DNA from: Leptolyngbya sp. KIOST-1
GTDB taxonomy: Bacteria; Cyanobacteriota; Cyanobacteriia; Phormidesmidales; Phormidesmidaceae
DNA length: 64,000 nucleotides
Direction of reading: 5' to 3'
Assembly (NCBI RefSeq): GCF_000763385.1
Contig: NZ_JQFA01000002.1
Coordinates: 3,410,001-3,474,000 of the forward strand
Below the pieces are notes generated by a model. The model ran no database searches and was not told where the DNA came from. It was given only the letters and a program-made list of their open reading frames with translations. Numbering within the stretch: the stretch's first letter is position 1; each line of letters begins with the position of its first letter. A program made the translations under genes and the position numbers. Shown piece by piece: positions 20,433-28,363 of this stretch.

Positions 20433-20621
20433 GGGGCTCCGGGGTCACAGGTTTGGCGTTACATTTATTTAACAAAATTATAAGATCACCGATTCTGGCT
20501 TGGCAAAGCTTTGGTCAGAATGGAAGGGCTGGGCGGGAACCTGGCGACGGCCCCAGCGTCGTGCAATATGCCCCCATACCTCCATTTTCAAGCGACCAGA
20601 GCATCGATTTAGGGAGAAGCT

Positions 20622-22346
20622 ATGCGGCGATCAAGGCGTTTTCTGACGGTATTGCTGGCCAGCATTTTGGGGGCGGTGCTGCTGAGCCAGGGGCTGGGGC
20701 TACGGCCAGGGTTGGCCGCCGACCCTGGCGTAGGGGGCGATACCCTGGTCAACGACACCCTCCAGGTGGACCCCGCCTCCCGGCCCCCGCACACGCTACC
20801 TACCGGTGACGGGGAGCAACCCGACGGCACCCTCAAGCTGCCGCCCAAAGAACCCGATATTCCGGCCCTAGTGCCCGAGGCCGAGGGGGCCAGTACTGCG
20901 GAGCTGGACATCAATACCCCGGTGGGTCGGGCCCTGCTGCTGGCGGGGCTTTCGCCGGAGCAGGCCAAGCGCAGCGAGGTGCTGATGGAGGCCGATCGCC
21001 TCTACCAGGGGGGCGATCGCGCCGATGCCACCCTGCTCTACCGGGCCGCCAAGGACCCTCAGTGGCTGGCCGAGACTGGCCCAGAGGAGGCGATCGCCCC
21101 CCTGACGGACCCCGCCGAGCTGCCCCCCGCCGGGCAGGTCTACTGGCGCGAGGCCCAGACCGGAGCCGAGTCGGGCTTTCCCAACCGGGTGCTGGTCCCC
21201 CTGGAGCTGCTGGTTAAAAACTACCCTGAGTTTTTGCCGGGGCAGGCTCTCTACGCCCGCTACCTGGTGCAGAACGATCGCGCTGACGAGGCACTGAGGG
21301 TGCTGGAGGCGGCGGTCGCCCGCTACCCCTTCAACCCAGACCTGCTCAAGGCCCAGGCCGAAGTGCAGATGGCCCGCCAGCAGTGGATTGAGGCCGCCAT
21401 CACCGCCAACCAGTTCGCCATTCTCAACCCCGAGCACCCTGAAGCGGAGGCCATGAGCGCCCTAGCCCGCCAAAACCTCGATCGCTTCCGGGGGGCCATG
21501 AACCAGACCCTGACCCGCAACCTGGTGTCGAACATCATCACCGGGGCGGCGGGGTACATTCTGACCGGGGGGCTGCTGGGGCCATTTAGCGCCCTCAACT
21601 CCGGCATTTTGATGATGCAGGGGGAAAGTGGCCTGGGCCACCAGGTGGCGGAGCAGGTAAAGCGCCAGCTACCCATTGTCGACGATCCCGAAATTCGGGC
21701 CTACGTCAACGATATGGGCCAGCGGCTGGCGGCTCTGGCGGGGCGCGACGAGTTTGACTACAGCTTTGAGGTGATCATGGACGACAGCCTCAATGCCTTT
21801 GCCCTGCCCGGCGGCAAGATCTTCATCCACGCCGGAGCTATTACCAGAAGCCATTCGGAAGCTGAGCTGGCGGGGCTGCTGGGCCACGAAATTGCCCATG
21901 CGGTGCTCTCCCACGGCTTCCAAATGGTGACCCAGGGCAACCTCACCGCCAGCCTGGCCTCGTTTATTCCCATTCCTGAGGTGGCCAACATTGCCGCTGG
22001 TCTGATTGTCTCCAGCTACTCCCGCGACATGGAGCGCCAGTCCGACATTCTGGGCACCAAGCTGCTGGCCAACAACCGCTACGCCGCCGACGGTCTGCAC
22101 AACCTGATGGTCACCCTGGAGGCGGAGTACGGCAACCGGGGCGTGACCTGGTTTGCGTCGCACCCCAACCCGGGCGATCGGGTCAACTACCTGAGGCAGC
22201 TGATCGACCAGGGCGGCTTCAACCGCTACGCCTACGAGGGGGTAGCAACTCACCTCAAAATGCGCCACAAAATGAACCAGCTGATCACCCAGTACAAGCT
22301 AGAGCAAGGCATTGAGGCCGATCGGCCAATCCGCGATCGCCGCTAA
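20622..22346 (+). CDS. M48-family metalloprotease with TPR-like region
   Basis: A 574-residue protein with an N-terminal signal/anchor (about residues 6-28), a helical TPR-like region (about 110-290), and an M48 zinc protease domain. The zinc site HEIAH lies in LLGHEIAHAVLSH (about residue 424), with the third ligand in SRDMERQSD (about 469). The layout resembles BepA/LoiP-type envelope quality-control proteases. A GGGAG Shine-Dalgarno supports ATG 20622. It probably acts in the periplasm or at the membrane surface. Confidence 0.9.
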   Translation: MRRSRRFLTVLLASILGAVLLSQGLGLRPGLAADPGVGGDTLVNDTLQVDPASRPPHTLPTGDGEQPDGTLKLPPKEPDIPALVPEAEGASTAELDINTPVGRALLLAGLSPEQAKRSEVLMEADRLYQGGDRADATLLYRAAKDPQWLAETGPEEAIAPLTDPAELPPAGQVYWREAQTGAESGFPNRVLVPLELLVKNYPEFLPGQALYARYLVQNDRADEALRVLEAAVARYPFNPDLLKAQAEVQMARQQWIEAAITANQFAILNPEHPEAEAMSALARQNLDRFRGAMNQTLTRNLVSNIITGAAGYILTGGLLGPFSALNSGILMMQGESGLGHQVAEQVKRQLPIVDDPEIRAYVNDMGQRLAALAGRDEFDYSFEVIMDDSLNAFALPGGKIFIHAGAITRSHSEAELAGLLGHEIAHAVLSHGFQMVTQGNLTASLASFIPIPEVANIAAGLIVSSYSRDMERQSDILGTKLLANNRYAADGLHNLMVTLEAEYGNRGVTWFASHPNPGDRVNYLRQLIDQGGFNRYAYEGVATHLKMRHKMNQLITQYKLEQGIEADRPIRDRR

Positions 22347-22398
22347 TTCCTCATCGCTCTGGGCTAGTGCAGCGTCAAGGCTAAAAATTAGGGTTCTC

Positions 22399-22474
22399 GT
22401 AGGTTGGGTGGAACGAAGTGAAACCCAACAGCAGCCAGCCTTGTTGGGTTCTGCTAGCGCGCCACCCAGCCTAC
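22399..22474. repeat. palindromic interspersed repeat (GTAGGTTGGGTGG)
   Basis: Outer arms GTAGGTTGGGTGG / CCACCCAGCCTAC (one mismatch) and inner arms AACCCAACA / TGTTGGGTT. It is a non-coding cyanobacterial-type repeat able to fold into a long hairpin downstream of the M48 gene. Confidence 0.75.
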
Positions 22475-22498
22475 AAAATAAGTCTTGACAGACCATTA

Positions 22499-22579
22499 GG
22501 GGTTGTTCTCAATTAGCTGCCAAACGTCCCAAAATTAAGGGTTATAGCCCCTAGCCTGTCGTAAATTGATGACATGGCC
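22499..22579. mobile_element. TA-flanked MITE, copy A (81 bp)
   Basis: Starts GGGGTTGTTCTCAATTAGC and ends AAATTGATGACATGGCC, flanked by TA on both sides. It shares GCTGCCAAAC and AGCCCCTAGCCTGTCG with the copy at 28092-28341 and, reversed, with 55431-55556. TA duplication suggests mobilisation by an IS630/Tc1-like transposase; none is in the window. Its right edge provides the TAG stop of the TVP38 gene. Confidence 0.78.
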
Positions 22580-23430
22580 TAGGGCTTTTCGGGGCTGACT
22601 GGCTCCTCGGGCAGGGCTTCGTTCAAGGCGCGACGGGCCAGGCGGGTAATGTAGAGGGTCACGACCACCGTGGCTACCAACCCCACCACCCGAACAATCC
22701 ACTGGACTGTGGCGGCCTGGGGGGATTGGCTACCGTCGCTGGTGCCCACGGTGGCCAGGTTGCCCACCAGCGACCCCAGGTAAACGTACAGAATGGTGCC
22801 GGGCAGAATACCCACCGAGCCAATGACATAATCTTTGAGCGAGATCTGGCTCAGCCCCAGGGAATAGTTGAGCAGGTTAAAGGGAAAGACCGGCGACAGC
22901 CGCAGCAAAAAGATGATTTTGCGCCCCTCCCTGGCGATCGCGTCGTCGATGGCTTGAAATCGGGGGCTGTGGGCAATTTTGCTGGCCACCCAGTCGCGCG
23001 CCAGGTAGCGACCGACCCAAAAGGCCGCCGTTGCCCCCAGCATGGCCCCCACAAAGACCAGGAGGGAGCCCTTAACGACCCCAAACACCACCCCGGCCCC
23101 CAGGGTCACCACCGAGGCCGGCACAAAGGCCACGGTAATGACGATGTAGAGCAGGATAAAGGCCAGGGGGGCGATCGCCCCCAGCCCGTCAATCCAGGCT
23201 AGCGCCTGCACCAGCTGCTGCTGGAGAGAGCCAATCAGGGATAGATCGGTGGTCATCGTAGTCGTCTGGGTGACGGGCATGGGAAGCATGAGCATAAGTG
23301 CGATTGTCATGGGCGCAGCGATCATTTCGGCGACCGCCAAAGTTAGAGGAAGCACCGCTCCTATGCCTAGCCCCAGCAAAAAGCGCAGCGTGGTAGCCGA
23401 CACCGGCCGCGATTTAAGTTTAATTGACAT
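22579..23430 (-). CDS. TVP38/TMEM64-family membrane protein
   Basis: A 283-residue membrane protein of the DedA/VTT superfamily, possibly a lipid scramblase or transporter. The VTT core is clear: FVPASVVTLGAGVVFGVVKG, then RLSPVFPFNLLNYSLGLS and ILPGTILYVYLGSL. I chose ATG 23430 because the longer frame to 23532 adds residues unlike the family. The stop codon TAG (22579-22581) is formed at the edge of the adjacent MITE, so the original C-terminus may have been different. Confidence 0.88.
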   Translation of the reverse strand: MSIKLKSRPVSATTLRFLLGLGIGAVLPLTLAVAEMIAAPMTIALMLMLPMPVTQTTTMTTDLSLIGSLQQQLVQALAWIDGLGAIAPLAFILLYIVITVAFVPASVVTLGAGVVFGVVKGSLLVFVGAMLGATAAFWVGRYLARDWVASKIAHSPRFQAIDDAIAREGRKIIFLLRLSPVFPFNLLNYSLGLSQISLKDYVIGSVGILPGTILYVYLGSLVGNLATVGTSDGSQSPQAATVQWIVRVVGLVATVVVTLYITRLARRALNEALPEEPVSPEKP

Positions 23431-23673
23431 AGCTTCAGGTGGCCTTTGGGTGAAATGAGAGGACGGTAGTTGACTGACGAAAGGCTTGAGGTGACCAAGC
23501 CCAAATGCTTTTCCCTGAGTTGACAGTTCCATTCAATCTCGCTCCCCTGAGATCGGCCTGAGAATCGCGTAAGTATGCCTGGAGAGCCATATCAGCCTGT
23601 TCTCAGAATGGGCTGCTAGAGTCAATATCAGGTCGTTAAGCGGCGTTTTAGCCTTCCCTGTAGACACGTATTT

Positions 23674-25143
23674 ATGGCGCATTTTGGGCATCAACTGATT
23701 GACTCCGTTCGCCACCTGGGCCGCGGGCACACCATCGATCCGGGGTCGCTGCAAACCCGCCTGACCGCTGGGGTGGTGCTGGCCTCGCTGGTAGGGATTG
23801 GCGCTCTAGCGGCCTGGATGGGCTGGCGGATGCAGCAGATTCTGCTCAACAGCTACCGCCAGGGAACCGCCCTGATGGCCGATCGCCTGCAGGAAGACGT
23901 CCGTTACTACAGCCAGAGAATGCCCCCCCAGGAGGCCCTGGAAAGAGTCGTCAACTACCGGGCCACGGGCGACTTAGCGATTTGGGTAGAAACCGCCCCC
24001 GGCCTGCGGCTGGTTCAGTCAGAAACCCTGACCATGGGGTCGTGGCAAACCTCGGGGGTGAGCGCAGCCCTGCTCAGCACCGCCATTCCGGCGGGGGTGA
24101 AACTTATGACGGTGCAGGGTTGGCGGCTGGTGGTGTGCGCCAGCCCCCTGGATGTTCCTGGGCTGGCCCCGGCCACCCTGTACATTGCCGCCGATGTCAC
24201 CGCCGAGTACCAGGGCCTACAGCAGCTGGTGCGGATGCTGCTGCTCACCAGCCTGGGGCTGATTAGCCTGCTGTCCATCGCCTTTGCCCTCTACATTCGC
24301 CGCACCCTCAGCCCTATTCGGCGTCTGAACCGGCTGGCGGGCCAGGTCACCGCCGACACCCTCGATCGGCCCCTCAACCTGGAGTCGGCCCCCACCGAGC
24401 TGCAGGAACTGGTGCGCAGCTATAACCTGATGCTGGCTCGCCTGGACAAAGCCTGGGGCCAGCAAAAGCGCCTGGTCAACGATGTTTCCCACGAGCTGCG
24501 TACGCCGCTGTCGCTGGTGCAGGGCTATCTGGAGAGCACGCTGCGGCGGGGGCAAAATCTCACTGCCGCCCAGCGGGAGGGGCTGGAGATCGCCGCCGCC
24601 GAGGCCAGCCGCACCACCCGCATGCTGAGCGAAATTCTCGATCTGGCCCGACTGACCAACGGTCCGGGCGTGCTAAATCTGGAGCCCACTCCCCTGCAGG
24701 ATGTGGTCCACCGGGCTGTGGCGATCGCCGCCGCCACCCAGCCCAGCGCGGTAGACCGCCTGAGGGTTGCCGCCTGGACCCCCGTTGTTGCCCGGGTCGA
24801 TCGCCAGAAGCTCCACACGGCCCTGGTGGAGCTAATCGACAACGCCCTCCGCTACGGCGATCCGCAGCAGCCGGTCCAGGTTTCGCTCACGGCCGAGGCG
24901 GGCTGGGCTGCGATTCAGGTGCAGGACCAGGGGGCGGGCATTCCGGCTCCCTGCCAGGGCGATATTTTTGAGCCCTTTTACCGGGTCGATGAGACCCGCT
25001 CCCGCAGCAGCGGCGGAACGGGACTGGGGCTCACCCTGGTGCGATCGCTGGTGGAGGCGATGGCCGGCCAGATTAGCGTACAGTCGCAGCCCAACTGCGG
25101 CAGTGTATTTACCCTTCGCATCCCCCTGCATGACCAATCCTAG
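23674..25143 (+). CDS. sensor histidine kinase (3' end altered by insertion)
   Basis: A 489-residue membrane kinase with two transmembrane segments (about residues 29-50 and 187-207) around a periplasmic sensor. HAMP follows, then HisKA with the phosphorylated His in NDVSHELRTP (about 272). The ATPase domain has DNALRYGD, DQGAGIP and GGTGLGLTLVRS. The TAG stop is part of mobile element 1. If the element and one target copy are removed, the frame reads HDQSLPV then TGA, 12 bases before the response regulator at 26743. So this was a tight kinase-regulator operon, now separated by 1.57 kb, and the kinase has lost only three residues. Confidence 0.93.
   Translation: MAHFGHQLIDSVRHLGRGHTIDPGSLQTRLTAGVVLASLVGIGALAAWMGWRMQQILLNSYRQGTALMADRLQEDVRYYSQRMPPQEALERVVNYRATGDLAIWVETAPGLRLVQSETLTMGSWQTSGVSAALLSTAIPAGVKLMTVQGWRLVVCASPLDVPGLAPATLYIAADVTAEYQGLQQLVRMLLLTSLGLISLLSIAFALYIRRTLSPIRRLNRLAGQVTADTLDRPLNLESAPTELQELVRSYNLMLARLDKAWGQQKRLVNDVSHELRTPLSLVQGYLESTLRRGQNLTAAQREGLEIAAAEASRTTRMLSEILDLARLTNGPGVLNLEPTPLQDVVHRAVAIAAATQPSAVDRLRVAAWTPVVARVDRQKLHTALVELIDNALRYGDPQQPVQVSLTAEAGWAAIQVQDQGAGIPAPCQGDIFEPFYRVDETRSRSSGGTGLGLTLVRSLVEAMAGQISVQSQPNCGSVFTLRIPLHDQS
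25132..25139. repeat. target-site duplication, left (element 1)
   Basis: GACCAATC, repeated exactly at 26710-26717 on the other side of the element. Confidence 0.93.
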
Positions 25144-25236
25144 TTCCCCCCGAGTTTGTGTCGAGTAAAATAGAGGGAAAGCGCTCAGGAGGCCAACCCG
25201 ATGGCCAAGCAACGACGGAAGCGTGGAACCGCAGGC
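25140..25236 (+). pseudogene. transposase 5' end with promoter and RBS
   Basis: 97 bases identical to 46587-46683. They contain the terminal inverted repeat, a TAAAAT -10-like box, an AGGAGG Shine-Dalgarno and an ORF beginning ATG (25201) that encodes MAKQRRKRGTAG, a basic N-terminus. Beyond this the frame runs into antisense of the captured NmrA-like gene, giving a 184-codon hybrid ORF (25201-25755). Confidence 0.85.
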
Positions 25237-25241
25237 GATAA

Positions 25242-25794
25242 AGGTTTGGGCCACCTTTTGACGCGACACGCTGCCCTCAAACAGGGTATCGGCTGGGGCC
25301 ATAATCAGCGCTCGGCCGTCGGTGTCATCCTCCTTCAGGCCGCCGGGGCGAACGATGGTATAGGTAAGGCCGCTGGCCTGCAGGTAGGCTTCGGCCTGGT
25401 GCTTCCAGTAGAGGATCAAAAAGAACAGGTTGAGGGGATGGAAAAAGCGGGAGACACACAGGGACGACACCATGACGACGTGCTCAATGCCGATCTCCTT
25501 GGCGACATCGACCAGGTTTTTGGTGCCTTCAAAATCGACCTGGTAGGGGGCGGTGGGGTCAAAGCCGGGACGGGCTCCGGTGGCAGAGAGCAGCACCGTG
25601 CAGCCTGCCATGGCCCTGCGAATGCTGTCTTTATCGGTCACATCGCCCTCCGCCAGGGTGACTTCGGGGGGCAGTTGAGAGCGAGCCGCAGCGGCATTGC
25701 GGACGAATGCGACGACCGGCACGCCGCGACTGACGAGTTGCTTCACAATTTTTGAGCCAGTCGCGCCGGTCGCACCGGCCACAAATGCTTTCAC
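25242..25794 (-). pseudogene. truncated copy of the NmrA-like gene
   Basis: The first 184 residues are identical to the intact gene at 18127-18789; the last ~36 residues are missing. The frame continues out of the copy through the IS left end and into antisense of the histidine kinase gene, making a 320-codon hybrid (24832-25794). The native upstream region is included, so it could still be transcribed. Confidence 0.85.
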
Positions 25795-26005
25795 CGCTAC
25801 TTCCCCAGTACAGGTAACTGGCCTGATTCTACGGAATAGGGCCTGAAAAATAAACTAGTCCTAGGGATGGTTCCCTGGCAGGGCCAGGCAAACCGTGATC
25901 GGCATGACAGTTCTGGGGGGCACACTTGAGATACTAAGGCTTACGATAGGTTAAAGCTTTGGCGCAACGATCCTGTCCAATGTCGTTTCAGCATATGGTT
26001 GCACC

Positions 26006-26105
26006 GTGACTCTGAACTCCACGCCGTCGGCTCAAAATACGGGTGCCCTACCGCTCACCTCCGCCGCTGAAGACGCTGGGGCGGTTGAGCCTGGAACGGC
26101 CACCC
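26006..26105 (+). pseudogene. 5' fragment of DUF1997 gene (copy)
   Basis: The first 100 bases of the gene at 19001, including its GTG start. It is joined at CCC to an unrelated primase-like fragment and cannot make the DUF1997 domain. Confidence 0.85.
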
Positions 26106-26445
26106 TTCTCCCTCCACCATCCAGATGGGTTGACCCATAGCGATCGCATTCTGGACATCCCGGTAGCGGTAAATCGGCACCTGGGCTCTAATCTCAGGGG
26201 TTAACCCCTTGATCCACTGCTGCCCGTTCCAGTGGTACTGCACAAAAAACTTCGCGCCGTTGCCCCGATCTACCCGCGTCACCTTTACCAGAGGCTGTCC
26301 GGTTCGGCTGGGATAGAAATAATCCTGCCGCTGCTGGGGTCGAACGGGCTTCTCAGGGGAGGCGGTGGCTGCAAAGTATTGCCCCCACATGCCATCGGCT
26401 GTTGCGCCCCGGTAGACGTAGCCGTCTACCGCCCCATCCTGGTCT
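26106..26445 (-). pseudogene. primase/toprim-like gene fragment
   Basis: The minus strand encodes about 110 residues, including DGYVYRGATADGMWGQYFAA, YFYPSRTGQPLVKVTRVD and AIAMGQPIWMVEGEG. This resembles the zinc/toprim region of large primase-type proteins in cyanobacterial plasmids and prophages. There is no start, stop or complete domain. No source copy is present in this window, so it came from elsewhere in the genome or from a mobile replicon. The right boundary is approximate. Confidence 0.6.
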
Positions 26446-26449
26446 ACAT

Positions 26450-26698
26450 GGCACCTTATATGCCATGCAAAATTTCCACGGGAAATGGGGCTCCGCCGAG
26501 CAATCCAGTCGAGCCATGGCATTACTCTGGAACTTTCATCCATTTTGTCGCAAAACTCGGACAGCGATGGATGGCTGCTTATGCCCCTTTGAACAACTCA
26601 ACGGTTTCCGCTATCACAATAACTGGGTGCGCAATCTGCTGATTGCCTCATCGTTGAATGGCAGAAGGCCGTTGCCCAAGAAAGCTGACACAAAATAA
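26450..26698 (+). pseudogene. transposase 3' fragment
   Basis: Encodes SRAMALLWNFHPFCRKT, a short spacer and CPFEQLNGFRYHNNWVRNLL and ends RPLPKKADTK-stop 11 bases before the element tip. The last ~100 bases are identical to 48059-48158 in element 2. The pattern looks like the C-terminus of an IS transposase, but I cannot name the family. The left boundary with the primase fragment is approximate. Confidence 0.65.
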
Positions 26699-26709
26699 GT
26701 TGGAACTAG

Positions 26710-26717
26710 GACCAATC
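26710..26717. repeat. target-site duplication, right (element 1)
   Basis: GACCAATC, matching 25132-25139. Directly after it come the original last codons and TGA stop (26728-26730) of the histidine kinase gene. Confidence 0.93.
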
Positions 26718-26742
26718 GTTACCCGTTTGATTTGGAGACACC

Positions 26743-27417
26743 ATGGGCGCTCGTATTTTGATTGTCGAAGATGAGGAAAAGCTGGCCAAATTTGTGCAGC
26801 TGGAGCTGTCCTACGAAGGGTACGAGGTCACGGTAGCCCACGACGGCCTCTCGGGCCTAATGGCCGCCCGCGACCAGACCCCTGACTTGATTCTGCTCGA
26901 CTGGATGTTGCCGGGGCTGAGCGGGGTCGAGGTCTGTCGTCGCCTGCGCCAGACCGGCACCGCTACCCCGGTGATTTTGCTTACCGCCAAGGATGACGTC
27001 AGCGATCGCGTGGAGGGTCTCGATGCCGGGGCCGACGACTACGTGGTCAAGCCCTTCAGCATTGAGGAACTGCTGGCCCGGGTGCGTGCCCACCTGCGCC
27101 GCACCGAGCCCCAGGATGCCGAAGTGCTGGTGTTTGGCGACCTCACCCTCGATCGCCGTAGCCGGGAGGTGCGCCGGGGGGCGCGGTCCATCGAACTCAC
27201 CGCCAAGGAATTTGACCTACTCGACTATCTGATGACCAACCCGCGCCAGGTGCTTACCCGCGATCGCATCCTCGAACAGGTGTGGGGCTACGACTTTATG
27301 GGCGACTCCAACATCATTGAGGTCTACGTGCGCTACCTGCGCCTCAAGCTCGAAGCCGAAGGCGAAAGCCGCGTGATCCAAACCATGCGCGGGGTCGGCT
27401 ATGTGCTGCGCGATTAG
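26743..27417 (+). CDS. OmpR-family response regulator
   Basis: A 224-residue two-component regulator. The receiver domain has acidic EDEE near the start, phospho-acceptor Asp in LILLDWMLPG (about residue 51) and Lys in DDYVVKPFS. A winged-helix DNA-binding domain follows (about 125-224) ending TMRGVGYVLRD. A GGAG Shine-Dalgarno lies 5 bases upstream of the ATG. It was originally 12 bases after the histidine kinase stop; mobile element 1 now separates them. Its transcription must now cross the element or start within or after it. Confidence 0.95.
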   Translation: MGARILIVEDEEKLAKFVQLELSYEGYEVTVAHDGLSGLMAARDQTPDLILLDWMLPGLSGVEVCRRLRQTGTATPVILLTAKDDVSDRVEGLDAGADDYVVKPFSIEELLARVRAHLRRTEPQDAEVLVFGDLTLDRRSREVRRGARSIELTAKEFDLLDYLMTNPRQVLTRDRILEQVWGYDFMGDSNIIEVYVRYLRLKLEAEGESRVIQTMRGVGYVLRD

Positions 27418-27620
27418 GCCAGTCCAAAAGCGATGGCAAGGAGAGGCTGGGGCAGGCCTCAAGGCATAGTGTGATGTTGCTCAACCCAGCTATGCATTAA
27501 CTATGCATTAACAGTTAATCTCTCCTGTCGGGACCAACAGCCGATTGCCCCGGCGAGGTATCCATTAAATGCGAGGGCTCGGATCTGAACGCGGCAGGCA
27601 TCCCCTGCCGAGGCCAGCCG

Positions 27621-27646
27621 CAAAAAAGCCCGACCTGAGTCGGGCT
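27621..27646 (-). terminator. rho-independent terminator (minus strand)
   Basis: AGCCCGAC-CTGA-GTCGGGCT hairpin; on the minus strand it is followed by TTTTTTG. It is the likely end of the transcript containing the small ORF at 27788-27913. Confidence 0.75.
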
Positions 27647-27787
27647 GGTGGATGTGAGTCAGGTGCGAACCGCATTTCTACAGAAACGCTTCGATGGTTC
27701 ATGCTTCATCATGGCCACTGGGGGCACGCCTGGGGTTAATGCCAGATTAATTTATCGAGCTTTTTCGGGTCAGCAGCTCAAACCGGC

Positions 27788-27913
27788 CTAGAGCAGAGTC
27801 TCAGGGGGCAGCACCTCTTTGGTCGAGCGCTCCAGCATGGTGGCGCGGCGGTTCTGCTGCTGCTGACGATTGCGAACCAGCAGACGACGAGCCCGATCTT
27901 GAGTAGAAGTCAT
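27788..27913 (-). CDS. candidate 41-residue small basic protein
   Basis: A short ORF starting MTSTQDRARRLLVRN, with a Gln-rich stretch QQQQNRRATMLERS and ending in LPPETLL. A GGAG lies 7 bases before the ATG and a minus-strand terminator lies 140 bases downstream. The protein is highly basic and helical-looking. I do not recognise it, but start, ribosome site and terminator together make a real gene plausible. Confidence 0.55.
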   Translation of the reverse strand: MTSTQDRARRLLVRNRQQQQNRRATMLERSTKEVLPPETLL

Positions 27914-28091
27914 AGGAAGTCTCCGAAAAATTCTGTATCTAAAGTTACCGAATACTACTTCAGAATACCCTTTATTTTGTCGCCCAAGGTTAAGATGCCT
28001 CTATAAAACCGTTAATTTTTTGAACATCTCTGTCCAGGGACAGAGCGCCGCCGTCCTCAACGGCCAAACCGTAACAGCCTGGTAGGATCTA

Positions 28092-28341
28092 GGGGCTGTC
28101 ATCAATTAGCTGCCAAACACCGAAACATTGCGGGTTACAGCCCCTAGCCTGTCGTTTGGGCCGGGCCTGGCCAAGCTTGATATATAGCGACGGCCATTTC
28201 GCTTAGGACATCGGCCTCGGCTTCGGTTGAGAACTGGGGCGGCGCAATGGCGTATAGCCATCGCTTCAGGAGTATCGGTCATGTCCTCACGGTTCTGGCG
28301 ATGGCTATGCCAAGCTTTTAGCCACAATTGATGACACGCCC
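28092..28341. mobile_element. TA-flanked MITE, copy B (250 bp, nested insert)
   Basis: Begins GGGGCTGTCATCAATTAGC and ends CAATTGATGACACGCCC, flanked by TA. The outer ~120 bases match the reverse complement of the 126-bp copy at 55431-55556. About 125 extra bases interrupt it after GATATA (about 28180-28310) and themselves carry ATAGCCATCGC / GCGATGGCTAT arms, suggesting a second small element inside the first. It sits directly upstream of the ABC-2 permease gene. Confidence 0.78.
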
Positions 28342-28363
28342 TAAGCCAGTTGAGAAACTCCCT

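Larger units (their letters stand above)
25140..26709 (+). mobile_element. Pack-type-like element 1 (IS ends, host-DNA interior)
   Basis: A 1570-bp element bounded by the perfect 8-bp duplication GACCAATC. The ends form an imperfect inverted repeat: left CTAGTTCC...TTTGTGTC and the reverse complement of the right end match at 18 of 23 positions. Parts in order: left IS end with promoter-like TAAAAT, AGGAGG and transposase start ATG 25201 (25140-25236); GATAA (25237-25241); copy of 18237-19100 (25242-26105); minus-strand primase-like fragment (26106 to about 26445); transposase 3' end (about 26450-26698); 11-base right tip. The transposase core is missing, so the element is non-autonomous. The IS family is not recognised. 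An assembly error in the interior is a real alternative. Confidence 0.82.

Noticed and set aside
24832..25794. 320-codon minus-strand ORF with an NmrA-like N-terminus
   Set aside because: It is a hybrid created by the captured copy running through the IS end into antisense of the histidine kinase gene, not a second native reductase.
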